A stretch of DNA of 15,987 nucleotides, from positions 1 through 15,987 of the forward strand of contig JAUYGA010000120.1 in assembly GCA_030690755.1 (NCBI GenBank). The letters are read 5' to 3'. Source of the DNA: Nanobdellota archaeon. GTDB lineage: Archaea; Nanobdellota; Nanobdellia; Woesearchaeales; JAUYGA01. Position numbers and translations under genes: made by a program. Each line of letters begins with the position of its first letter. The first letter of the stretch is position 1. Below are positions 1 through 5,688 of this stretch, piece by piece. Below the pieces are notes generated by a model. It was given only the letters and a program-made list of their open reading frames with translations. It had not been told where the DNA came from and did no database searches.

Positions 1-102
1 AAAAAATGGAGAACTCCTGCTGAAAGAGCTAAAATAAAATTAAATCTTGGAAAGAACTTTCAACTGTTAAACCTTATAAAAAAGTCATATGCCGAAGATT
101 AA
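1..102 (+). pseudogene. C-terminal end of a transposase-like protein (cut by window edge)
   Basis: An open frame runs in from the left edge and ends with TAA at 100-102, giving 33 residues. It contains TPAERAKIKLNLGKN followed by LLNLIKKS. This resembles the tail of DDE transposases/integrases of archaeal insertion sequences, where a 'TPAE.AGI.L.LG.N' stretch followed by a short basic helix ends the protein; the resemblance is from memory and not tested by search. The catalytic part lies outside the window, so whether the gene is intact cannot be judged. No terminal inverted repeat was identified just downstream. Confidence 0.5.
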
Positions 103-451
103 ACAGAATCCTATTATGCAATCCTTTAAATACTGAGTATATAAATCTTACTGAAAAAAATGAAAAAAAGTTCGAATTTCGTAATAAAAAAGATGAATCC
201 CTGCTTTCTATCTAGCTCATTCCAGCTATCTAACTGAAAATCGCAGGCATTAAGTTTAGAGAATTTTTGTTCATTTCTTAAAGCCAAAGCTGTGTCTGGC
301 TCGTTCCTCGCCATGCCGCCTGCAAACACTCGCTGTTTTTTATATTGAACCCTCCTCTCATGGAACCTCCGTCGGGTTCTGGAAAGTCAAGGAGAATTGT
401 GTTTGCGTATTTGGCGGCATACGCCACAGCTTTGACTTTTATAGAATTAAC
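103..451. other. Intergenic region with nested hairpin and a stop-free stretch
   Basis: No gene with a convincing start is seen here. At 383-439 three inverted arms nest: AAAGTCAA/TTGACTTT (383-390, 432-439), TGTG/CACA (398-401, 425-428) and GCGTAT/ATACGC (405-410, 419-424). A second small hairpin, GAACC/GGTTC, lies at about 363-379. On the minus strand, 451 to 278 is open in the same frame as the upstream 171-residue protein, after that gene's TAA. It would encode 57 residues, including a possible 27-residue peptide from the ATG at 361, which has GGAGGT only 3 nt before it. The hairpin could act as a 3' structure for the hyp transcript; that is inference. Confidence 0.4.
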
Positions 452-967
452 TTAATGCTTACTGAAAATCTCAACTGCATGCGCATAATGAACACTTACC
501 TTATCGCCAGCCTGAGCTTTCGGAACAAGATGATTTAGGACTTTTCTTTTTGTATTGTCTTCAAAAGAAACAGTAAGGACATCATTCTTTTTTTCAGAAA
601 CTATTCCGAACTTGACTCTTGAAAGGTCTTTTTGTTTTTCAGGAGCAATTGAGTAAAGACCTTCACCTTTGTTGATGATTTCATTATGCCTGCGCATGAA
701 ATATTCCTCAATAACTTCATAATCCCATATGTCTTTTTGCATCTCTCTTGCCAGATTCCTTATTTGAAAAAAAGCAGTTTTGTAAATATTCTCAAGTCTC
801 GGTCTTGAAAGTATAAACCCTTCTATCGCTGATTTTTCTAGTTCATTATAGTCAGATTCAGATATTTCTCCTCTTGCAAGTTTTACATAGGTGCAAGGAA
901 AAGCATACCTTAAAAAGTAAACTTCTACAGGAGTTCGTCTTCTTGAATTTTTATCGCTTTCTTCCAT
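452..967 (-). CDS. Hydrogenase-maturation-linked unknown protein with HypC-like C-terminal domain
   Basis: This is a 171-residue soluble protein. Residues 15-115 are predicted helical, starting VEVYFLRYAFPC and rich in charged heptad-like segments. Residues 117-171 look like a small beta barrel resembling the HypC fold: hydrophobic strands, a GDKVSVHYAHAVE segment that lines up with GDYVLVANKIAIE in the HypC encoded just upstream, and a short charged tail. It lacks the Met-Cys start that HypC needs for Fe binding, so it is not a second functional HypC. The overall pattern recalls the DUF6390 family found beside hydrogenase genes, but that is from memory. The start is set by GGAGG ten nucleotides before ATG 967. 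The gene overlaps the end of hypC by 43 nt, implying translational coupling. A role in [NiFe]-hydrogenase assembly is inferred from context. Confidence 0.65.
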   Translation of the reverse strand: MEESDKNSRRRTPVEVYFLRYAFPCTYVKLARGEISESDYNELEKSAIEGFILSRPRLENIYKTAFFQIRNLAREMQKDIWDYEVIEEYFMRRHNEIINKGEGLYSIAPEKQKDLSRVKFGIVSEKKNDVLTVSFEDNTKRKVLNHLVPKAQAGDKVSVHYAHAVEIFSKH

Positions 968-1155
968 GCATCCAGCGCCTCCAATGCTTCCTCTTCAGAA
1001 AGCTTTTCTATCGCAATCTTGTTCGCGACAAGGACATAGTCCCCTTCATTAAAAGAATCATCAAGCAATCTTATTTCCTTTTGCGCGCCTGCTGCGCTGA
1101 CTAGCGCTTTGTCTCCTTCAATCTTAAGTATCCTATGCGGAATAGTCAAACACAT
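925..1155 (-). CDS. hypC: Hydrogenase maturation chaperone HypC
   Basis: This is a 76-residue HypC/HybG/HupF family protein. It begins MCLTIPHRILKIEG, with Cys2 as the conserved residue that, after Met removal, holds the Fe(CN)2CO precursor passed between HypD and the hydrogenase large subunit. A five-stranded OB-like barrel follows, ending GDYVLVANKIAIEKLSEEEA, the usual HypC signature. The frame is open further upstream, but the start at 1155 is fixed by the MCL motif and by an SD-like AGGGGGT eight nucleotides before the ATG. No HypD, HypE, HypF, HypB or hydrogenase subunit lies in the window, so its partners must be encoded elsewhere. It is transcribed with the 171-residue gene that overlaps its end; hypA lies upstream across a structured gap. 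Confidence 0.93.
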   Translation of the reverse strand: MCLTIPHRILKIEGDKALVSAAGAQKEIRLLDDSFNEGDYVLVANKIAIEKLSEEEALEALDAWKKAIKIQEDELL

Positions 1156-1178
1156 CTTAACCCCCTTAAATACGAACT

Positions 1179-1348
1179 GCTCTGCAGAAAATAAAGGTAG
1201 CGTCAACATGCAAAACTCATTCGATAAAAACGTCAAAGAAGGTCAGGGGGTTGTCCCTTACGGGGCCTGACCGTTCCATCAAATTAAACAGCAAGAGTTT
1301 TGCCGACGCTACCCGAACGAGTGCAACGAGTGAGATTTTCTGCAGAGC
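1179..1348. repeat. Nested long inverted repeat between hypA and hypC
   Basis: Four pairs of arms nest on one centre: GCTCTGCAGAAAAT/ATTTTCTGCAGAGC (1179-1192, 1335-1348), GGTAGCGTC/GACGCTACC (1196-1204, 1305-1313), GCAAAACTC/GAGTTTTGC (1210-1218, 1295-1303) and GGTCAGG/CCTGACC (1241-1247, 1266-1272). The right side also carries an unpaired insertion with a short direct repeat, AACGAGTGC AACGAGTGAG (1316-1334). No target-site duplication is evident at the ends. It could be a folded leader of hypC on the minus-strand transcript, a small mobile palindromic element, or a non-coding RNA. The pairing is seen directly; the function is unknown. Confidence 0.8.
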
Positions 1349-1382
1349 TAAGCAAATTAAATTCTCAACCGATTATTAACAC

Positions 1383-1706
1383 TCATTCGTCTTTTTCAAC
1401 ACTAAGTATCTTTATCTCGTCCCCTTCAAGCACTTGAGGGACCTCGCCGCAGACAGGGCATTCAAAAAATATAAAATCATGGCTTCTGTCGACAATTTTT
1501 GGCATGCCTTTATGGCCGCACTTGCATTTCACAACTGCTTTTTTCAGGACAACATTAACATCCCATTCATTTAGATATGCCAGTCCTTCTTTGATCTGGG
1601 TAGGAGTTGCTTTTGCCAGTTCTCCAACTTCAAGAGTTATTGCTCTAATATTGCCGTATTTTTCAGCTTCCTCGACAATGTCGTTTGCAAGAGTTATGTG
1701 ATGCAT
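1383..1706 (-). CDS. hypA: Hydrogenase nickel metallochaperone HypA
   Basis: This is a 107-residue HypA family protein that delivers nickel to [NiFe]-hydrogenase together with HypB. It begins Met-His-His; His2 is the nickel ligand, while position 3, usually Glu, is His. The helix-strand core is VEEAEKYGNIRAITLEVGELA and the zinc-binding loop has Cys61-Lys-Cys63-Gly and Cys83-Pro-Val-Cys86-Gly. The first knuckle is thus CxC rather than the common CxxC. Length is normal for the family. A TATA-like TTTTATAT (minus strand, 1728-1735) lies 22-29 nt upstream of the ATG and there is no SD, so the mRNA is probably leaderless. It lies 5' of hypC in the same direction, about 230 nt away. Confidence 0.93.
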   Translation of the reverse strand: MHHITLANDIVEEAEKYGNIRAITLEVGELAKATPTQIKEGLAYLNEWDVNVVLKKAVVKCKCGHKGMPKIVDRSHDFIFFECPVCGEVPQVLEGDEIKILSVEKDE

Positions 1707-1818
1707 AAGCTAAGGAAAGAAAACGGAATATAAAAAGATTTATGGTTTAAACGCAATAGGTTGATAGAACTAAATCATAAAAAGTTAAAAAAAAGATAAA
1801 AGTAAGAAATCTTCAGAA

Positions 1819-1914
1819 TTAAGCCAAAGCTGCGACTACTGATAGTGTCGCGAATAGCAATGCCAATACAGGCACTACAATGTCAATAAGCTTCTTATAG
1901 CTTGCTTTTTTCAT
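1819..1914 (-). CDS. 31-residue single-pass membrane peptide
   Basis: A tiny ORF encodes MKKASYKKLI, then a continuous hydrophobic segment DIVVPVLALLFATLSVVAALA ending at the stop. It has a basic N-terminus and one predicted transmembrane helix, a typical layout for small membrane proteins or stand-alone signal-like peptides. Support for translation is an SD-like AGGGTGGT four nucleotides before the ATG, the same form seen before radical SAM gene 2. TATA-like sequences lie upstream on the minus strand at 1938-1977. It is downstream of the signal peptidase and 91-residue genes in the same direction, separated by about 300 nt. Function unknown. Confidence 0.55.
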   Translation of the reverse strand: MKKASYKKLIDIVVPVLALLFATLSVVAALA

Positions 1915-2217
1915 TTTACCACCCTTAAATTGAATCGTTTTGTGTGCTATAAAGTGTTAAAGATATGTTATAAAGCCTTCAAAGCCTCGATTTTAGGCAT
2001 TTAAGACCTTAATGACTTTCTATAACCACCTTGTTTTTTAGTTAGTCTGACACCCATTTTACCCCGATTTATCAAACTATACCCATAAAATTCAGGTTTA
2101 TTTAAAAAGCTTGCGGTTTTCTTTATAAATGAAATCTGAGTTGCTTTTTTGAAGTAACAATTGAAATTAACTAAAATACTGACAAAATACCACCTAATAA
2201 CTTCTTATTTTATAAGG
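1915..2217. other. Intergenic region with promoter elements and possible 18-residue ORF
   Basis: The minus strand carries a BRE/TATA-like element (ACCGCAAGC followed by TTTTTAAATAAA, 2097-2117). Downstream of it an 18-codon ORF (2001-2057, MGVRLTKKQG...) is preceded by GGGGT four nucleotides before its ATG; it is basic and without recognisable features. Two further AT-rich boxes (ACTTTATAG and GCTTTATAAC, about 1938-1977) probably drive the 31-residue membrane peptide. No RNA gene or repeat was recognised. Confidence 0.35.
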
Positions 2218-2493
2218 CTAGTTCATTGATTTTAGCGTTGGTAACTCCTTTAAGGATTCATTGTAAGACTGAAAAAGAGCAGACGTATATATGATATCGC
2301 TATGACCTCTCTTTAGACGTAGAGTCTCAATTTCTAAAGAACTATAACCCTGCCTAAATTGTTTTAGTCCTATCTCACTTATGTAAATGCCAGGAGAAAC
2401 TCCCTCATTTAAACCTAAAGGAGAATTATAATTAAATTGAAATAATGGTGATGGCTCTCTTACTCTTGTACTCGCTTGTGCATCATGATTCAT
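2218..2493 (-). CDS. Unknown 91-residue protein
   Basis: I do not recognise this protein. It begins MNHDAQASTRVREPSP, has no hydrophobic segment or cysteine, and is rich in Ser, Leu, Tyr and Asn. The second half has an amphipathic stretch (LEIETLRLKRGHSD) and ends LKELPTLKSMN. A clear SD (GAGGT six nucleotides before the ATG) supports translation. It starts 37 nt after the stop of the signal peptidase gene in the same direction, so the two are likely co-transcribed. Confidence 0.6.
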   Translation of the reverse strand: MNHDAQASTRVREPSPLFQFNYNSPLGLNEGVSPGIYISEIGLKQFRQGYSSLEIETLRLKRGHSDIIYTSALFQSYNESLKELPTLKSMN

Positions 2494-2530
2494 TTTTTAC
2501 CTCTGCTAAATTTCATTTATTTTGTTAATC

Positions 2531-3031
2531 TCAGTAAACAATTGCCACAACAACTCTTTGAATTTGATCAAAACGAACTTTGCCTGGATCTGCTGTCGGA
2601 TTATTATCGCCTTTCATCACAGCAAACCAACCATCTTCGTCAGTTCCTATTTTGGCAACTCTGTGAATTATTATGCCGTCAGCATATTCTGATTTGTAAG
2701 AAACAATATCTCCCGCCTGAATTTCCTGCTCTGATTTTGGCACAAGTTCGATGGCATTTGAGCCAGAATCAAACAATGGATCCATTGAATTTGTGTCAGT
2801 AAACATTGCCCATTCAGGGTTTTCTATGTCAATAACAACTTTGTCATTCAGAACATGAATATCGCTTTGTTTTATCCTGTCAGCAGGAGAGTTTTTCTCA
2901 ACAGCAATGCTGTTTCCTGAAAAACTTAGAGGCATATTCAGGGAGGTATTTGTGTTTTGAAAGTCTATGAAAGTAAGAACTAAGCACGATAAAATTATTC
3001 CGATTCCAATGCCTAAAAACAGTTTTTTCAT
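2531..3031 (-). CDS. Signal peptidase I (archaeal/ER type, S26)
   Basis: This is a 166-residue membrane-anchored serine protease that would remove signal peptides outside the membrane. An N-terminal transmembrane segment (residues 3-21) is followed by a roughly 55-residue spacer and the S26 core. Ser82 lies in TNSMDPLF (box B). His123 lies in IIHRV, where bacterial enzymes have Lys, so this is the archaeal/ER Ser-His type. KGDNNPTADPG (140-150) supplies the conserved Asp residues. The frame can also start at GTG 3040, overlapping the previous stop as GTGA; ATG 3031 is preferred because AGTGA lies just before it. It follows the 201-residue unknown gene directly. The long spacer is unusual for a general housekeeping signal peptidase, so a dedicated substrate is possible. 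Confidence 0.87.
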   Translation of the reverse strand: MKKLFLGIGIGIILSCLVLTFIDFQNTNTSLNMPLSFSGNSIAVEKNSPADRIKQSDIHVLNDKVVIDIENPEWAMFTDTNSMDPLFDSGSNAIELVPKSEQEIQAGDIVSYKSEYADGIIIHRVAKIGTDEDGWFAVMKGDNNPTADPGKVRFDQIQRVVVAIVY

Positions 3032-3036
3032 AATAT

Positions 3037-3642
3037 TCACTGTGTTTTTTTTGTTTGAAAAAATTCCTCAACAATAGCTTTTAAGGAAGGAGATTTGGGA
3101 CGATTAACCTTGCCATTTTTTCTCTGCGTGAGATAAGAAACAATTTCAGAATAATTCTCTTTTTGACTTGGTTTTTCAGCAGCAGCTTTTTTAGAATATG
3201 AACTGATGAGTTTGTTGTATTCGCCATTTGTCAACCCTGCCTGGCGAAAGCGACTTTTATCAAAAAATTTCTGTGTTAAAGAATCAAGCTCTTTTGTAGA
3301 AATCTCCTTTGAAAAAACTATTTTTTCTGATTGGTCTTTTGGCCAAACTGCCATTCCATTAAGAAGGTCCATGTTTGTCACTTTCACAACATCTGTGTTT
3401 GCAGTATAAAATGAGCCAAAGGGCTTTTGATCTCTGAACATAATGTCTGTATCTCCCGCAACTGAAGCTAGATAAAGATGATTAAGAGAATTTTTCTGGT
3501 TTAAAGGATAGCTTAAAAGAAGATTATTCATATTTGTAATTACCACATTATCCCCTTCAGAACAATCCTGATTCTGCATAGGTTGAGCATTGCTCTGCAA
3601 GACATAGATTCTTGCGCTCGGTTGACTAAAAGCAGATTCCAT
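3037..3642 (-). CDS. Unknown 201-residue protein upstream of signal peptidase
   Basis: I do not recognise this protein. It has no transmembrane segment or typical signal peptide. The N-terminal half is beta-rich (ARIYVLQS, DNVVITNMNNLLLSY, HLYLASVAGDTDIMF); the C-terminal half is Lys/Ser-rich and helical, ending in a basic tail (KSPSLKAIVEEFFQTKKTQ). There are two short 'VTNMDLL/ITNMNNLLL' look-alike stretches. The open frame starts earlier at GTG 3657, but ATG 3642 is chosen because GTGGGGGTT, an SD-like site of the type seen at hypC, lies about six nucleotides before it. Its end overlaps the alternative GTG start of the signal peptidase, so the two form an operon. A minus-strand BRE/TATA element lies at 3743-3759. 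Confidence 0.65.
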   Translation of the reverse strand: MESAFSQPSARIYVLQSNAQPMQNQDCSEGDNVVITNMNNLLLSYPLNQKNSLNHLYLASVAGDTDIMFRDQKPFGSFYTANTDVVKVTNMDLLNGMAVWPKDQSEKIVFSKEISTKELDSLTQKFFDKSRFRQAGLTNGEYNKLISSYSKKAAAEKPSQKENYSEIVSYLTQRKNGKVNRPKSPSLKAIVEEFFQTKKTQ

Positions 3643-3742
3643 TAATATAACCCCCACTTAGAACAGTGCTAAAAAACACCACCCCATTAAACCCTCTAAC
3701 TAACTATTAACTGTCTATTTGTTACTTCATAGTGACTACTAA

Positions 3743-3759
3743 TATATAAAGCTTTCGGT
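3743..3759 (-). promoter_or_regulatory. BRE/TATA promoter of the signal-peptidase operon
   Basis: On the minus strand the sequence reads ACCGAAAGC followed by TTTATATA, a purine-rich BRE directly upstream of a TATA box. The same ACCG(A/C)AA(A/G)C + A/T layout occurs at 8763-8778 (antitoxin) and 2097-2117, which supports a shared core promoter form. It implies a 5' UTR of roughly 75-80 nt for the 201-residue gene, consistent with that gene having an SD. Confidence 0.55.
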
Positions 3760-3790
3760 TTTTTACTAAGCAGTAACAACTGGAGAAACA

Positions 3791-3798
3791 TTTATAAA
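3791..3798 (+). promoter_or_regulatory. TATA box of the RtcB-like gene
   Basis: TTTATAAA ends 26 nt before the ATG at 3824 and no SD is present, so transcription should begin at or next to the start codon. A short palindrome, TTACT-AAGC-AGTAA (3763-3776), lies just upstream of the TATA box. Confidence 0.6.
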
Positions 3799-3823
3799 AC
3801 CAACCATATTCACATACTAAACA

Positions 3824-4738
3824 ATGACTGACCTCGCCAATAATCCCATATTCAACGAAGTTCATTATCTTGCAAAACCATTCTCGGGCCTGGAAAAAGT
3901 CTTTGTTTCTCCTGACAGCGAGATAAAAAGAAACCAAATCTTTAATTCTAGCATTTGGCAGTTCAATGGGGATGCAGCTTATGTCCCGGAAATACTCGGC
4001 AATGATGTCGGCTGCGGAATCGCGATATTCATGACAGAAAAAATAGATGAAAAAAGCGCAGCAGACTTGACTTATGAATATCTTAAAAGCAACAGTTGTC
4101 TTGGCAGGGGCAATCACTTCATCGATTTCTGCAGCGGAATAAAGACGGGATTGGCAAGCATAGATTCTAATCAAAATTGCAACATCATACTCATACATAC
4201 AGACGGAAAATCAATTGACTCTTCAGTCGCTAATTCAACAGCAGAAGCGATAAAAAAACAAGAGACAGCAGGCGACCACAGACTAGAACTTGGAGCAACT
4301 CTTTTAGAAAAAATAGGCATCAAGGCAGAATTTTTAGGTGATTATAACCATAATGGCGTTGAACAGAACAATGGGAAAACAATCTACAGAAAAGGCGCAA
4401 TAAAAACAGTTCCTGAAAAGATACACATTCTGCCAGCCAGCCTCGGAAGGCCAATATGGGTCTACACTCTAGGCGCTGATTCTCCATTCAAACACATGCC
4501 TCACGGAACAGGCAGGGTTGCGCCAACAGGAGAAACAAAAGTCTCTGTTGAAAAAGTAAAAGAATTAAGAAAAGAAGTATATATTCCTCATCAGATTTCT
4601 GACGCATCCATCAGAGCAGAACACCCTGACTGCTATTGTGATTTCAAAAAAATGCTTTCTTATAACACCAGCTATTCTGGAACTGACCTTATCTCGTTAG
4701 GTGAGATCAAGATATTAAGTTATGTCGGCAGAGTTTGA
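3824..4738 (+). CDS. Short RtcB-like RNA ligase family protein
   Basis: This is a 304-residue protein with the RtcB active-site order in shortened form. PEILGNDVGCG holds the Asp61/Cys64 Mn-binding motif, LGRGNHFIDF holds His98, IILIHTDG holds His125 (usual IHTGSR), RKGAIKTVPEK...LPASLGRP matches the GTP-binding 'RKGA...PGSMG' region, and HMPHGTGR holds the candidate guanylylated His227. RtcB joins 2',3'-cyclic phosphate and 5'-OH RNA ends in tRNA splicing and repair. Typical RtcB proteins are about 400-480 residues, so this is a minimal paralogue, closer in size to the group once called release-factor-H-coupled RtcB. No release factor gene lies beside it. Because the IHTGSR motif is altered and the protein is short, an RNA-repair role is likely but canonical tRNA ligation is uncertain. 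Confidence 0.8.
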   Translation: MTDLANNPIFNEVHYLAKPFSGLEKVFVSPDSEIKRNQIFNSSIWQFNGDAAYVPEILGNDVGCGIAIFMTEKIDEKSAADLTYEYLKSNSCLGRGNHFIDFCSGIKTGLASIDSNQNCNIILIHTDGKSIDSSVANSTAEAIKKQETAGDHRLELGATLLEKIGIKAEFLGDYNHNGVEQNNGKTIYRKGAIKTVPEKIHILPASLGRPIWVYTLGADSPFKHMPHGTGRVAPTGETKVSVEKVKELRKEVYIPHQISDASIRAEHPDCYCDFKKMLSYNTSYSGTDLISLGEIKILSYVGRV

Positions 4739-4748
4739 CCTGAACACT

Positions 4749-4781
4749 GCATACCGTATGCTGCGTACAGTTAACCTACGC
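4749..4781. terminator. Palindromic intergenic spacer between convergent genes
   Basis: The 37-nt gap between the RtcB-like gene and the convergent coiled-coil gene contains the perfect palindrome GCATAC-C-GTATGC (4749-4761). It also holds a hairpin, GCGTA/TACGC (4763-4767, 4777-4781), whose right arm overlaps the end of the minus-strand gene. It may mark transcript ends from both sides, although archaeal terminators are usually T-tracts and none is clear here. Confidence 0.3.
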
Positions 4782-5594
4782 TGCCTTAAGAATCAGATGC
4801 ACATCTTTCTTTTGTTGGCCGAACAGCTTTAAAGTTATGTCCAAATGAGGATCTTTCATGGAAGTTTTCTTATCAATTTCAGGAACCTGAATATCCCTCC
4901 ACCATCTTCGCCAAACAATCCGGTAATTAGGATCCCTGCAAGAATTTATCCTGTGAGATTCTGCTTCAATCTCGCGCAGTTCTTTCTCAGTAACCCTAAA
5001 AATATGAAGACCCTGCGCTGAAACCTCCGGCTTTAAATAAAGATTTTGCAGCAGCGGGCTAATCTCGCGTTCAAGAACTTTTTTCATCAAATCTTTTGCA
5101 TATCTCTGCTCTTCATAGAATTTCCTGGAAAGCTCTGTTATTTCCCTTAGGCAGGAATCAACAATGTTCAACTTTTCCCTATCACCCAATTGTTTATCTT
5201 TTAATCGCTCTGCCTTGATAAGATGGCTCTCAAGTAATTTCAAGTAATTCATTATCTTGTTCATCTCGACAATCTCGTCAGGACCTAACGGCTCTGCCCT
5301 GTGGACGTCTCGCTCTATCAGCAGAAAATTCCTTTCGCTCAAAAAAACTATTCTTTTCAGTTTCGGCAGCAGATGTTCCTCTAAAAATGCAGTCTTCTCA
5401 ATAGACAACGCGCCTGAAAATCCTTTACTTTTTTTCAGATTCGATTGAATAAGAGCATGCTGTATTTCTCTAAGAACTTTGATCTCATCATGAAGCTTGC
5501 TAGAAATCACATTTAGTTCAGAGTAAAAAGTCTGAAGCTCTTTGTAAGGAACATTCTTGTCAATCATGTTAAGAAATTTTGAAAACATCACCAT
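4776..5594 (-). CDS. Unknown helical/coiled-coil protein
   Basis: This 272-residue protein is not recognised by family. Nearly all of it reads as long charged helices with heptad-like spacing (for example residues 15-60, 75-105 and 115-190: LREIQHAL, LKRIVFLSERNFLLIERDVHRAE, LRELTEL-like stretches), with no membrane segment. A Trp/Arg-rich patch (IVWRRWWRDIQVPE) near residue 235 and a DPHLDITLKLFGQQKKDVHLI end follow. The start is ATG 5594: a TTG at 5600 is in frame, but a TATA box (minus strand, 5619-5627) lies 25-33 nt before 5594, matching the leaderless pattern of neighbouring genes. It converges with the RtcB-like gene and diverges from the glycosyltransferase gene. Confidence 0.7.
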   Translation of the reverse strand: MVMFSKFLNMIDKNVPYKELQTFYSELNVISSKLHDEIKVLREIQHALIQSNLKKSKGFSGALSIEKTAFLEEHLLPKLKRIVFLSERNFLLIERDVHRAEPLGPDEIVEMNKIMNYLKLLESHLIKAERLKDKQLGDREKLNIVDSCLREITELSRKFYEEQRYAKDLMKKVLEREISPLLQNLYLKPEVSAQGLHIFRVTEKELREIEAESHRINSCRDPNYRIVWRRWWRDIQVPEIDKKTSMKDPHLDITLKLFGQQKKDVHLILKAA

Positions 5595-5688
5595 ATCCAA
5601 AATAGACAGTTGAACGAATATTTAAAAGTTTCATTTTTGGCGACATTCACACTAAAATTTATAAAAACATCAAGATACCATAAAATAA

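Noticed and set aside
126..329. 67-residue minus-strand ORF
   Set aside because: No SD or TATA at its start, and low-complexity Phe/Ile-rich end encoded by AT-rich intergenic DNA.
1179..1348. Insertion sequence or MITE with target duplication
   Set aside because: No flanking direct repeat and no transposase-type ends were seen, so it is reported only as a nested inverted repeat.
3722..4198. 158-residue minus-strand ORF
   Set aside because: It lies opposite the RtcB-like gene, whose motifs are clear; composition is that of an antisense shadow.
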